From NCBI GenBank assembly GCA_934746785.1, contig CAKVFO010000150.1, positions 1 through 8,169 of the forward strand: a stretch of DNA of 8,169 nt, written 5' to 3'. The notes under the pieces were generated by a model. It was given only the letters and a program-made list of their open reading frames with translations. It was not told the DNA's origin and did not search any database. Position numbers and translations under genes: made by a program. The number at the start of each line of letters is the position of its first letter. The first letter of the stretch is position 1. This DNA comes from an uncultured Clostridium sp. GTDB taxonomy: Bacteria; Bacillota; Clostridia; Clostridiales; Clostridiaceae. Positions 1 through 5,515 of this stretch are shown piece after piece.

Positions 1-127
1 AATGATACATATGGACATTATCCCAAATATCCAGTTGCCGATGCCGGCTACGGTTCATATAATAACTACATTTACTGCGAAGAACATAGTATGGAGAAGT
101 TTATGAAATTTACTATGTTTGAAAAGA
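1..127 (+). pseudogene. IS1182-type transposase fragment, cut at both ends
   Basis: Frame 1 of the plus strand is open from the window edge to a stop at 172-174. Codons 1-42 read like the catalytic core of an IS1182-family DDE transposase. The recognisable part is a VADAGYGS block (residues 18-25, carrying a catalytic-type Asp) followed by NNYIYCEEH and MKFTMFEK. After about position 127 the reading no longer looks like transposase; it is antisense to the uppS remnant. The N-terminal part lies outside the window, and the C-terminal part with the final catalytic Glu is missing. The piece is therefore a dead relic, or the inner edge of a rearranged insertion. Family assignment rests on remembered motifs, not on a search. 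Confidence 0.8.
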
Positions 128-240
128 ATAAAACCAGGATTTATTCCTGCATTATAACCTTTATCCTTTGTTAGTCCGTGACTTACGGCCCATCGTCTAT
201 TACCATCAGGAATTATTCCAATATGCTTAGGAATTCTCAT
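55..240 (-). pseudogene. uppS: uppS-type isoprenyl (undecaprenyl diphosphate) synthase, 5' remnant
   Basis: The minus-strand ATG at 240-238 follows a perfect AGGAGG (252-247) at six bases. The first 36-40 codons match the N-terminus of cis-prenyltransferases, which build the C55 lipid carrier for cell-wall synthesis. HIGIIPDGNRRWA (residues 6-18) is the family's signature, with the catalytic Asp at residue 12, and GYNAGINPG follows. The family is normally about 220-250 residues, but this frame ends after 61. Residues from about 41 onward are antisense to the transposase fragment, so the gene was broken in the region 118-127. The name covers the family, and this could be a second, non-essential paralogue rather than the housekeeping uppS. 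The start and ribosome site are intact, so a short useless peptide could still be made. Confidence 0.8.
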
Positions 241-267
241 AAAAATCCTCCTTTAATATAAAAATAT

Positions 268-296
268 ATTTTAAATTAGTATTACCAGTATTGAAA
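268..296 (-). promoter_or_regulatory. weak promoter candidate for the uppS remnant
   Basis: On the minus strand a TTTCAA (296-291) is followed after 17 bases by TAAAAT (273-268), placed correctly ahead of the ribosome site at 252-247. The -35 match is poor. Its hexamer is the exact complement of the -35 proposed for the divergent reductase gene, so the two promoters would share that sequence and compete. Confidence 0.3.
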
Positions 297-320
297 AAAT
301 AATGTATATAAGTGTATACT
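291..320 (+). promoter_or_regulatory. promoter candidate for the siroheme reductase gene
   Basis: TTGAAA (291-296) and TATACT (315-320) are separated by 18 bases, a good match to the housekeeping sigma factor consensus. Transcription would begin near 327, giving a leader of roughly 55 bases. The -10 hexamer lies inside the inverted repeat at 307-324, which would suit control by a repressor. Confidence 0.5.
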
Positions 321-324
321 TATA
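307..324 (+). promoter_or_regulatory. inverted repeat over the reductase promoter, possible operator
   Basis: TATAAGT, four bases (GTAT), then ACTTATA: a perfect seven-base dyad covering the proposed -10 hexamer. The ten bases ATAAGTGTAT (308-317) recur at 1371-1380 ahead of hemL, again inside an inverted repeat. No known regulator box was recognised with confidence; the dyad does not fit the Fnr or Rex consensus as I remember them. Confidence 0.4.
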
Positions 325-382
325 ATATTAATATGTATTCTTTGATAATATAAGAAAAAATATTATATAGGGGGACTAGGAT

Positions 383-1243
383 ATGGCAGTAAGCGCAAAA
401 AGACAAGAGTATATGAAGGGGCTGGGATTTTTATTACAGAATGACAAGGAACATTATGACGTGAGATTTTTAAGTAGAGCAGGTAATTTTACAACAGATG
501 AATTAGATAAGATAAAGTATTTAGCAGATAAATATGGAAGAGGATATGTTGGATTAACAACAAGATTACAAATTGAAATTCCATGGATTAAGGATGAAGA
601 TGCAGAAAAAGTTATGGAGGAAGCTAAGGCTTTAGGGTTAGTGCATGGAGGAACAGGTCTTAAGGCAAGACCATTAGTTGCATGTAAAGGAACTGTATGT
701 CTTCATGGAAATATAGATACTCAAAAGATTTGTAGAGAATTAGAAGATAAATATTTAGGAGAAGATATGCCGGCTAAGACTAAGATAGGTATAGTTGGAT
801 GTGCAAATAACTGTGCTAAAGCAAACATAAATGACATTGGAATTATGGGAAGACAAATTCCAATATTCAATACAGAAAAGTGTAAGGGCTGCGGTCTTTG
901 TGTTAAGGGATGCAGACAAAAAGAGTTAGAAGTAATAGATAAGAAAATAGTACATAAAGGTAAGGCTTGTGTTAATTGTGGCGAATGTGTTAGAATGTGC
1001 CCATTTGGAGCTGTAACAGCATCAGAAAAGGGAGCAGAAATATTTATTGGAGGACGTTTTGGAAGAGAAATGCATATGGGAACATCTCTAGGAAGAATAT
1101 TCAAAGAAGAAGAAATCGTACATGTAGTAGATACAATAGTTGAATATTATAGAGAAGTAGGGCAACATAGAGAAAGAATATCAGGTGTTATGGATAGAAT
1201 AGGCACTAAAGTATTTATAAAGAATGTATTAGATAGATTATAA
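383..1243 (+). CDS. siroheme nitrite/sulfite reductase with 2x[4Fe-4S] ferredoxin domain
   Basis: Probable cytoplasmic six-electron reductase of nitrite (to ammonia) or sulfite (to sulfide), 286 residues, a small single-module form related to AsrC and clostridial ferredoxin-nitrite reductases. Residues 25-95 form the ferredoxin-like half, with TTRLQIE (59-65), typical of siroheme binding. The siroheme/4Fe-4S cysteines are C101, C106, C140 and C144; the first pair is spaced CX4C rather than the common CX5C. Two ferredoxin clusters are inserted: C167/C170/C173/C177 and C196/C199/C202/C206. The start ATG follows AGGGGG (369-374) at eight bases. No asrA or asrB partner lies beside it, so electrons probably come from soluble ferredoxin. 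The downstream hemL and anion channel favour nitrite, but sulfite cannot be excluded. It ends in its own terminator. Confidence 0.85.
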   Translation: MAVSAKRQEYMKGLGFLLQNDKEHYDVRFLSRAGNFTTDELDKIKYLADKYGRGYVGLTTRLQIEIPWIKDEDAEKVMEEAKALGLVHGGTGLKARPLVACKGTVCLHGNIDTQKICRELEDKYLGEDMPAKTKIGIVGCANNCAKANINDIGIMGRQIPIFNTEKCKGCGLCVKGCRQKELEVIDKKIVHKGKACVNCGECVRMCPFGAVTASEKGAEIFIGGRFGREMHMGTSLGRIFKEEEIVHVVDTIVEYYREVGQHRERISGVMDRIGTKVFIKNVLDRL

Positions 1244-1248
1244 AATGT

Positions 1249-1293
1249 AAAGAGCTTTAGAAGACAGAAGAATGTTAACTTAAGCTCTTTTTT
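1249..1293 (+). terminator. intrinsic terminator of the reductase gene
   Basis: AAAGAGCTT (1249-1257) pairs perfectly with AAGCTCTTT (1282-1290), and a run of six T ends at 1293. It lies six bases after the stop codon and separates the reductase from hemL. Confidence 0.85.
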
Positions 1294-1368
1294 AAGTATA
1301 TAAAGCTAAATGAAAAAGTGTTACGAAAAAATATATAAAACATGAGGATATTAATCTTAAAAAAAGTT

Positions 1369-1386
1369 TAATAAGTGTATTTATTA
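1369..1386 (+). promoter_or_regulatory. inverted repeat upstream of hemL, possible operator
   Basis: TAATAA, six bases (GTGTAT), then TTATTA. It contains ATAAGTGTAT (1371-1380), identical to the core of the dyad over the reductase promoter. No convincing -35/-10 pair was found for hemL. TATTAT (1382-1387) could be a -10, but its best -35 (TTAAAA, 1357-1362) is 19 bases away. The arms are pure A/T, so chance is a real alternative. Confidence 0.3.
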
Positions 1387-1458
1387 TGAGATTATATGTA
1401 CATAAATAGGCCAATATGTTATTTTAGATATAGGTAAAAATACAAGGAGGAATTTATT

Positions 1459-2742
1459 TTGGAAAACGAAAGAATATTTAATGAAAGTAGAAGATATATG
1501 CCGGGTGGAGTAAATAGTCCTGTAAGAGCATATAGAGGAATGACTATGACTCCTCCAATAATAAAGTCTGGAAAAGGCGTAAAAATAATAGATGAAGATG
1601 AAAATGAATATATAGATTTTGTATTGGCATATGGACCATTATTATTAGGACATTGCAATGATAGAGTAGTGAAAGCTATTAAGGAGACAGCAGAAAAATC
1701 AATAGCTTTTGGAGCACCTACTAACTTAGAGCTTGAAATGAGTAAGTTTTTATGTGAACATATGCCTAATATAGATATGATAAGGATGGTTAACTCAGGT
1801 ACTGAAGCGACTATGAGTGCAATTAAACTTGCTAGAGGATATACCAAAAGAGATAAGATAGTTAAATTCGCAGGATGTTACCATGGACATTATGATGGAT
1901 TTCTAGTAGAAGCAGGATCAGGAGTTTTAACAGGAAACATCCCAGGGTCTCCAGGAGTTCCAGAAGATAGTATAAAAAATACTTTAATTGGTGTATATAA
2001 TGATGAAAAGCAGATTGCAAATTTATTTAAAGAGTATGGAAATGAAATAGCTGCAGTAATTATAGAACCAGTAGCAGGAAATATGGGTGTAGTTAAAGCA
2101 AAGGATAGTTTTATGCAGCTTTTAAGAACTTTATGTAATAGATATGGTTCACTTTTAATCTTTGATGAAGTTATGTCAGGATTTAGAGTAGACTTTAAAG
2201 GAGCTCAAACTTTATTTAATGTAGTACCTGACCTGGTAACTTATGCAAAAGTTATGGGTGGAGGTCTTCCATGTGGAGCTTATGGAGGAAAGAAAGAAAT
2301 AATGCAGCATTTATCACCCTCAGGAGATGTATACCAAGCAGGAACAATGTCAGGTAATCCAATAGTAATGGCAGCAGGCCTTGCAACATTAAATGAGTTA
2401 TATGATCATCCAGAGTATTATAATCATTTAGAAAGAATAGGAGATAAGCTTGTAGATGGATTAATGAAAGTAAGTGAAAAATATAACCTTCCTATAAAAA
2501 TTAATAGAGTAGGTGCAATGCTTACAATATTTTTTAGTGAAGAGGAAGTTGATTCTTATGAAAAAGTTAAGAGGTGTGATCAAGATAGATTTAAAAGATA
2601 CTTCCAACATATGCTGAAGAGTGGAATACATCTTCCACCATCACAATTTGAAACATTCTTCTTATCAACTGAACATAATATAACTCATGTTTATAAGTTC
2701 GTTAAGGCATTCGAAGAATTTGCTAAAAAGGAAATGAAATAA
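1459..2742 (+). CDS. hemL: glutamate-1-semialdehyde 2,1-aminomutase (HemL)
   Basis: PLP enzyme that converts glutamate-1-semialdehyde to 5-aminolevulinate, the first committed precursor of siroheme, heme and corrinoids in the C5 pathway; cytosolic. The 427 residues are the full family length. Seen in order: PGGVNSPVRA (15-24), YGPLLLGH (58-65), NSGTEATMSAIKLARGY (112-128), YHGHYDG (141-147), FDEVMSGFR (235-243, with the PLP-pyridine Asp at 236), and the Schiff-base lysine K264 in AKVMGGGLP. GTMSGNP (295-301) is also present. The start is a TTG, chosen because AGGAGG (1445-1450) stands eight bases upstream and the family N-terminus begins here. It has its own terminator. No hemA, hemB, hemC or hemD is in the window; it sits between the siroheme reductase and an anion channel, which suggests siroheme supply. 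Confidence 0.95.
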   Translation: MENERIFNESRRYMPGGVNSPVRAYRGMTMTPPIIKSGKGVKIIDEDENEYIDFVLAYGPLLLGHCNDRVVKAIKETAEKSIAFGAPTNLELEMSKFLCEHMPNIDMIRMVNSGTEATMSAIKLARGYTKRDKIVKFAGCYHGHYDGFLVEAGSGVLTGNIPGSPGVPEDSIKNTLIGVYNDEKQIANLFKEYGNEIAAVIIEPVAGNMGVVKAKDSFMQLLRTLCNRYGSLLIFDEVMSGFRVDFKGAQTLFNVVPDLVTYAKVMGGGLPCGAYGGKKEIMQHLSPSGDVYQAGTMSGNPIVMAAGLATLNELYDHPEYYNHLERIGDKLVDGLMKVSEKYNLPIKINRVGAMLTIFFSEEEVDSYEKVKRCDQDRFKRYFQHMLKSGIHLPPSQFETFFLSTEHNITHVYKFVKAFEEFAKKEMK

Positions 2743-2754
2743 AATGTATAAAAG

Positions 2755-2800
2755 GCTGTTGAATAACTTGAGAATTAGTTGTTATTTAACAGCTTTGTTT
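2755..2800 (+). terminator. intrinsic terminator of hemL
   Basis: A 13-pair stem, GCTGTTGAATAAC (2755-2767) with GTTATTTAACAGC (2781-2793), contains one G-U pair and is followed by TTTGTTT. It starts 12 bases after the hemL stop. Confidence 0.85.
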
Positions 2801-2895
2801 ATGAAAAGAAAAGAAAATAAAAGCATTATATAGGAAAATGAGTTAAAAATATGTTATTTTGGGATAAAGAAAGGGTGAAAGTATAAAAGAAGTTG

Positions 2896-2924
2896 TTGAT
2901 TATTAATAGTAATTATTATAAAAT
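2896..2924 (+). promoter_or_regulatory. promoter candidate for the formate/nitrite channel gene
   Basis: TTGATT (2896-2901) and TAAAAT (2919-2924) are 17 bases apart. The -10 lies within a 14-base A/T palindrome (2917-2930). The leader to the ATG at 2960 would be about 30 bases and includes AAGGAG (2943-2948). The stretch 2801-2895 before it shows no further gene or structure. Confidence 0.45.
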
Positions 2925-2959
2925 TTTATAGTGATTTTATGTAAGGAGATAGGTATTAT

Positions 2960-3736
2960 ATGTACAGAGAAGAATTAAAAACTATAGCTGGAACAGCTAA
3001 AAAGAAAAACAAAATGTTTAAAAATACTCCATTAAAGTATGCTCTTTCATGTATACTTGGAGGTATGTACGTAGCATTTGGTACTATGCTTTCTTATTCA
3101 ATGGGAGCTGGTCTTGAAGCTTCAGGATCAACTTATTCATATAAGATAGCAATGGGATTATCATTTGGTATTGCATTATGTTTAATTGTTTTTGCAGGTG
3201 CAGATCTTTATACAAGTAATAATATGGTAATGGCAATAGGTGCATCAGAAAAAGAAACAACTTGGGCAGATGCATTGAAATTATGGGGATTCTGTTGGAT
3301 AGGAAACTTAATAGGATCTGTAATTCTTGCTTGGATGCTTGTTTATGGTGGATTAATAAATGATACATCAGCTGAATTTATTGCTCACTATGTTGATATG
3401 AAGACAAGTATTACTGTTGGGCAAATGATTATAAGAGGTATTTTATGTAACATGCTAGTATGTTTAGCTTCATGGTGTTCATATAAGGTTAAGAATGAAG
3501 CAGCTAAAGTATTACTAATTGCATGGTGTGTATTTGCATTCTTTACAGCAGGTTTTGAACATAGTATAGCTAATATGGGGCTATTTTCAATAGGTCTTAT
3601 GGTTCCTCAAGGAGCAGGACTTGCTATAGGTAAAGTAATATCAAGTTTATTCTTTGTAACAATTGGTAACACAATTGGTGGAGCAATTGTTGTAGGTTTA
3701 AGCTACGTATTTATGACTGGAAAAGATAATAAATAA
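2960..3736 (+). CDS. formate/nitrite transporter (FNT) family channel
   Basis: Pentameric inner-membrane channel for small monovalent anions (formate, nitrite or hydrosulfide), 258 residues, a normal family length. Six hydrophobic segments lie at about 28-48, 64-90, 106-130, 153-173, 183-206 and 222-252. FNT hallmarks are visible: GGMYVAFG (34-41), the omega-loop GADLYTSNN (80-88; the family usually has Leu/Phe-Thr-Gly-Asn-Asn, here Ser replaces Gly), RGILCNMLVCLA (159-170), and FEHSIANM (199-206) with the central pore histidine H201. GNTIGGA (236-242) is in the last helix. The start follows AAGGAG at 11 bases. The nearby siroheme reductase points to nitrite import, or to hydrosulfide export if the enzyme makes sulfide. 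The sequence alone does not separate these from formate. It has its own terminator. Confidence 0.92.
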   Translation: MYREELKTIAGTAKKKNKMFKNTPLKYALSCILGGMYVAFGTMLSYSMGAGLEASGSTYSYKIAMGLSFGIALCLIVFAGADLYTSNNMVMAIGASEKETTWADALKLWGFCWIGNLIGSVILAWMLVYGGLINDTSAEFIAHYVDMKTSITVGQMIIRGILCNMLVCLASWCSYKVKNEAAKVLLIAWCVFAFFTAGFEHSIANMGLFSIGLMVPQGAGLAIGKVISSLFFVTIGNTIGGAIVVGLSYVFMTGKDNK

Positions 3737-3746
3737 TAAGATAAAG

Positions 3747-3775
3747 ATGGACAACCTAATGGATGTTCATTTTTT
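3747..3775 (+). terminator. intrinsic terminator of the FNT channel gene
   Basis: ATGGACAACC (3747-3756) pairs with GGATGTTCAT (3761-3770) around a TAAT loop, with one G-U pair and one A-A mismatch, then six T (3770-3775). Confidence 0.75.
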
Positions 3776-3828
3776 AACATATAGAGAATATTTTGAATCA
3801 GGGTTATTATTCAAGCAAATCCCAAATA

Positions 3829-3855
3829 TTGATATAGGTCTAAAAAATATATAAT
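3829..3855 (+). promoter_or_regulatory. promoter candidate for the small membrane protein gene
   Basis: TTGATA (3829-3834) and a perfect TATAAT (3850-3855) are only 15 bases apart, short for a strong promoter. The palindrome at 3873-3891 would then fall just after the transcription start. Just upstream is a looser dyad, AATATTT (3787-3793) with AAATATT (3824-3830). Confidence 0.4.
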
Positions 3856-3872
3856 TATAAAGAGAAAATGAA

Positions 3873-3891
3873 TTTATCTTATTAAGATAAA
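3873..3891 (+). promoter_or_regulatory. perfect 19-base palindrome against the ribosome site
   Basis: TTTATCTTA, one T, TAAGATAAA: nine-base arms with no mismatch, ending one base before the CGGAGG ribosome site (3892-3897) of the membrane protein gene. Downstream of the candidate promoter, it could be a roadblock operator or an mRNA 5' hairpin (eight pairs, three-base loop). One arm, TAAGATAAA, also occurs at 3737-3745, directly after the FNT stop codon. Confidence 0.5.
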
Positions 3892-3904
3892 CGGAGGTAT
3901 ACTT

Positions 3905-4342
3905 ATGAATGAAATAGTACTGGGAAATCTTTTGGCATTTTTCTCAATATTTATTGATTATTTATTAATTAGACTTGGTCAAGGTTCTATATGGTTTATG
4001 GTATTAGCTTTAGCAAGTTTAATTTTAGGAAGTCCTATGGTAATTAATTATTTTAGCAGTGGTGTATTTCTTAAGATTGCAACTGTTGTTACTTCTTTAT
4101 GGGCGTTATATAAAATATTTTTATATAAAAGAATATGTGATAGATATAATGCAAATGTTATAATTATTGTGGCAGGATTTATAATGCAGTTTATATCCAA
4201 ACTGGTAATTCTAGGAATAGTATTATCGGCAGTTGGACAAGCAATGCTTATGGTTAAAGTAAAAAATAATGTTGCACCTAAAACTATTATCGAATCAAAA
4301 ATAATAGTATCTAAGATGCGTAGAAAAGAAAAAAATAAATAG
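3905..4342 (+). CDS. small multi-pass membrane protein, function unknown
   Basis: I do not recognise this 145-residue protein. Hydrophobic segments lie at about 4-22, 28-49, 54-74 and 84-117; the last is long enough for one or two passes. There is no cleavable signal peptide. The tail, residues 118-145, is rich in Lys and Arg (ending KMRRKEKNK) and by the positive-inside rule should face the cytoplasm. No catalytic or binding motif is visible. The ATG at 3905 follows CGGAGG at seven bases, with a perfect palindrome immediately upstream that suggests regulated expression. A terminator follows, whose T-run touches the ribosome site of the PotD-like gene, so the two could be partly co-transcribed. 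The length, ribosome site and terminator make it a real gene. Confidence 0.8.
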   Translation: MNEIVLGNLLAFFSIFIDYLLIRLGQGSIWFMVLALASLILGSPMVINYFSSGVFLKIATVVTSLWALYKIFLYKRICDRYNANVIIIVAGFIMQFISKLVILGIVLSAVGQAMLMVKVKNNVAPKTIIESKIIVSKMRRKEKNK

Positions 4343-4347
4343 TATTT

Positions 4348-4381
4348 ATAGGGGCTTTAATTTAAAGAGCCTCTATTTTTT
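4348..4381 (+). terminator. terminator directly abutting the next ribosome site
   Basis: ATAGGGGCT (4348-4356) pairs with AGCCTCTAT (4368-4376), one G-U pair, and inner TTTA/TAAA can extend the stem. Six T follow (4376-4381). The next base begins the AGGAG ribosome site of the PotD-like gene, leaving no room for a promoter between them. Confidence 0.85.
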
Positions 4382-4391
4382 AGGAGAAAAT

Positions 4392-5456
4392 ATGAAAATG
4401 AGATTAAAAAAAATTATAGGATTATTTGTATGTTTAGTAATGGTGTTATCTGTTTTTACGGAGTGTACTAAAAAAGACTCTGATAAAGTATTAAACTTTT
4501 TAAATTATGGTGAAAATATTGATGATGAAACATTAAAACTATTTAAAAAAGAATACGGAATAAAAGTAAATGTTGAAACTTTTGATGATATGGAAACTAT
4601 GTATAACAAAGTTAAAAGTGGTGCTGTTAAGTATGATGTTATTCTTGTTTCAGATAGTTTAATGAGAAGAATGATAAATGAAGAGCTTCTTCAAGAGTTA
4701 AATAAAGATAATATTCCTAATATAAATCAAATGGATGAAAGTTATTTAAATTTAGATATAGATAAAGATAATAAATATTCAATACCTTATATGTTTGGAA
4801 CAGTAGGACTTATTTATAATACTGACCATATTGAAGAGGATGTTGATTCTTGGGATATTTTATGGAATGAAAAATATAAGAATGAAATATTTATGTTTAA
4901 CACTTATAGAGATACTATAGGAGCTGCTTTAAAGAGTTTAGGATATTCTTTAAATACAACTGATGAAAAAGAATTAAAAGAAGCTAAAGAAGCTTTATTA
5001 AGACAAAAATCTTTAGTTAAAATTTATGAAAGTGATTTAGGAACTCAAACTATTGCAAATGGTGAGACTTATGTTAATATGATTTGGTCTGGAGAGGGAT
5101 TAAATCTTCAAGATGAATATCCAAATCTTAAGTATGTAGTTCCTAAAGAAGGGGCAAATTTCTGGATAGATAGTCTGTGTATTCCTAAAAATGCTGAAAA
5201 TGTAGCAGGAGCTGAGAAGTTTATAAATTTTATTTCTGGTAAAGAAGCAGCTTTAAGAATAGCTGATGAAATTGGTTATACAACACCAAATAAGGAAGCA
5301 AGAGAAGAACAAAGTAACGAAGTTAAAAATAATCCAAATGCATATATGACAGAAGAAGTAATGTCACGATGTGAGATTTATAAGGATTTAGATACTGCTG
5401 ACAAAGAAAGATATATGGATATATGGACAACCTTAGGAATTGAAGAAGCAGAATAA
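4392..5456 (+). CDS. PotD-like extracellular polyamine-binding protein, orphan
   Basis: Substrate-binding protein of a spermidine/putrescine-type ABC importer, 354 residues, normal length. A basic N-terminus and hydrophobic stretch (8-22) lead to C25, which looks like the lipid-anchored cysteine. The residues before it are VFTE-C: Glu at -1, where lipoboxes carry Gly, Ala or Ser. Alignment by eye with E. coli PotD gives NYGENID (38-44), ETMYNKVKSGAVKYDVILVS (68-87), YSIPYMFGTVGL (129-140), RDT (173-175, D174 near the ligand Glu), MIWSGEG (230-236), EGANFWIDSL (253-262, W258 and D260 as ligand contacts) and IGYTTPN (294-300). No PotA, PotB or PotC is in the window, so it must serve a distant permease or have another role. 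AGGAG (4382-4386) favours ATG 4392; ATG 4398 is possible. Confidence 0.88.
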   Translation: MKMRLKKIIGLFVCLVMVLSVFTECTKKDSDKVLNFLNYGENIDDETLKLFKKEYGIKVNVETFDDMETMYNKVKSGAVKYDVILVSDSLMRRMINEELLQELNKDNIPNINQMDESYLNLDIDKDNKYSIPYMFGTVGLIYNTDHIEEDVDSWDILWNEKYKNEIFMFNTYRDTIGAALKSLGYSLNTTDEKELKEAKEALLRQKSLVKIYESDLGTQTIANGETYVNMIWSGEGLNLQDEYPNLKYVVPKEGANFWIDSLCIPKNAENVAGAEKFINFISGKEAALRIADEIGYTTPNKEAREEQSNEVKNNPNAYMTEEVMSRCEIYKDLDTADKERYMDIWTTLGIEEAE

Positions 5457-5463
5457 TAAATTA

Positions 5464-5493
5464 TTGTAGTTATATAAAAACTTTTGATATATA
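5464..5493 (+). promoter_or_regulatory. weak promoter candidate before the 181-residue protein
   Basis: TTGTAG (5464-5469) and TATATA (5488-5493) are 18 bases apart, with a TG one base before the -10 as in extended -10 promoters. TATAAT also occurs at 5490-5495. No terminator was found between the PotD-like gene and this one, so readthrough is an alternative. Confidence 0.35.
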
Positions 5494-5515
5494 ATAATAT
5501 AAAAGGAGTGGTTAT

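Noticed and set aside
721..1104. Minus-strand open frame of 127 codons
   Set aside because: It lies wholly inside the siroheme reductase gene, has no ribosome site, and reads as a low-complexity antisense shadow of the ferredoxin domain.
383..1243. AsrC subunit of an asrABC anaerobic sulfite reductase operon
   Set aside because: No asrA or asrB genes flank it and it is a single-gene unit; the assignment is kept at nitrite/sulfite reductase.
1419..1847. Minus-strand open frame of 142 codons
   Set aside because: Antisense to the conserved N-terminal part of hemL; no ribosome site and no family resemblance.
2917..2930. TATAAAATTTTATA, a perfect 14-base palindrome ahead of the FNT gene
   Set aside because: Made only of A and T in a region that is almost all A/T, so chance is likely; mentioned only within the promoter entry.
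3084..3368. Minus-strand open frame of 94 codons
   Set aside because: Antisense to the FNT channel; its Leu/His-rich composition is what the channel's codons give when read backwards.
3787..3830. Nested dyad (AATATTT/AAATATT around TTGAAT/ATTCAA) considered as a riboswitch or second terminator
   Set aside because: No T-run follows, no conserved riboswitch core was recognised, and it appears to lie upstream of the candidate promoter at 3829-3855.
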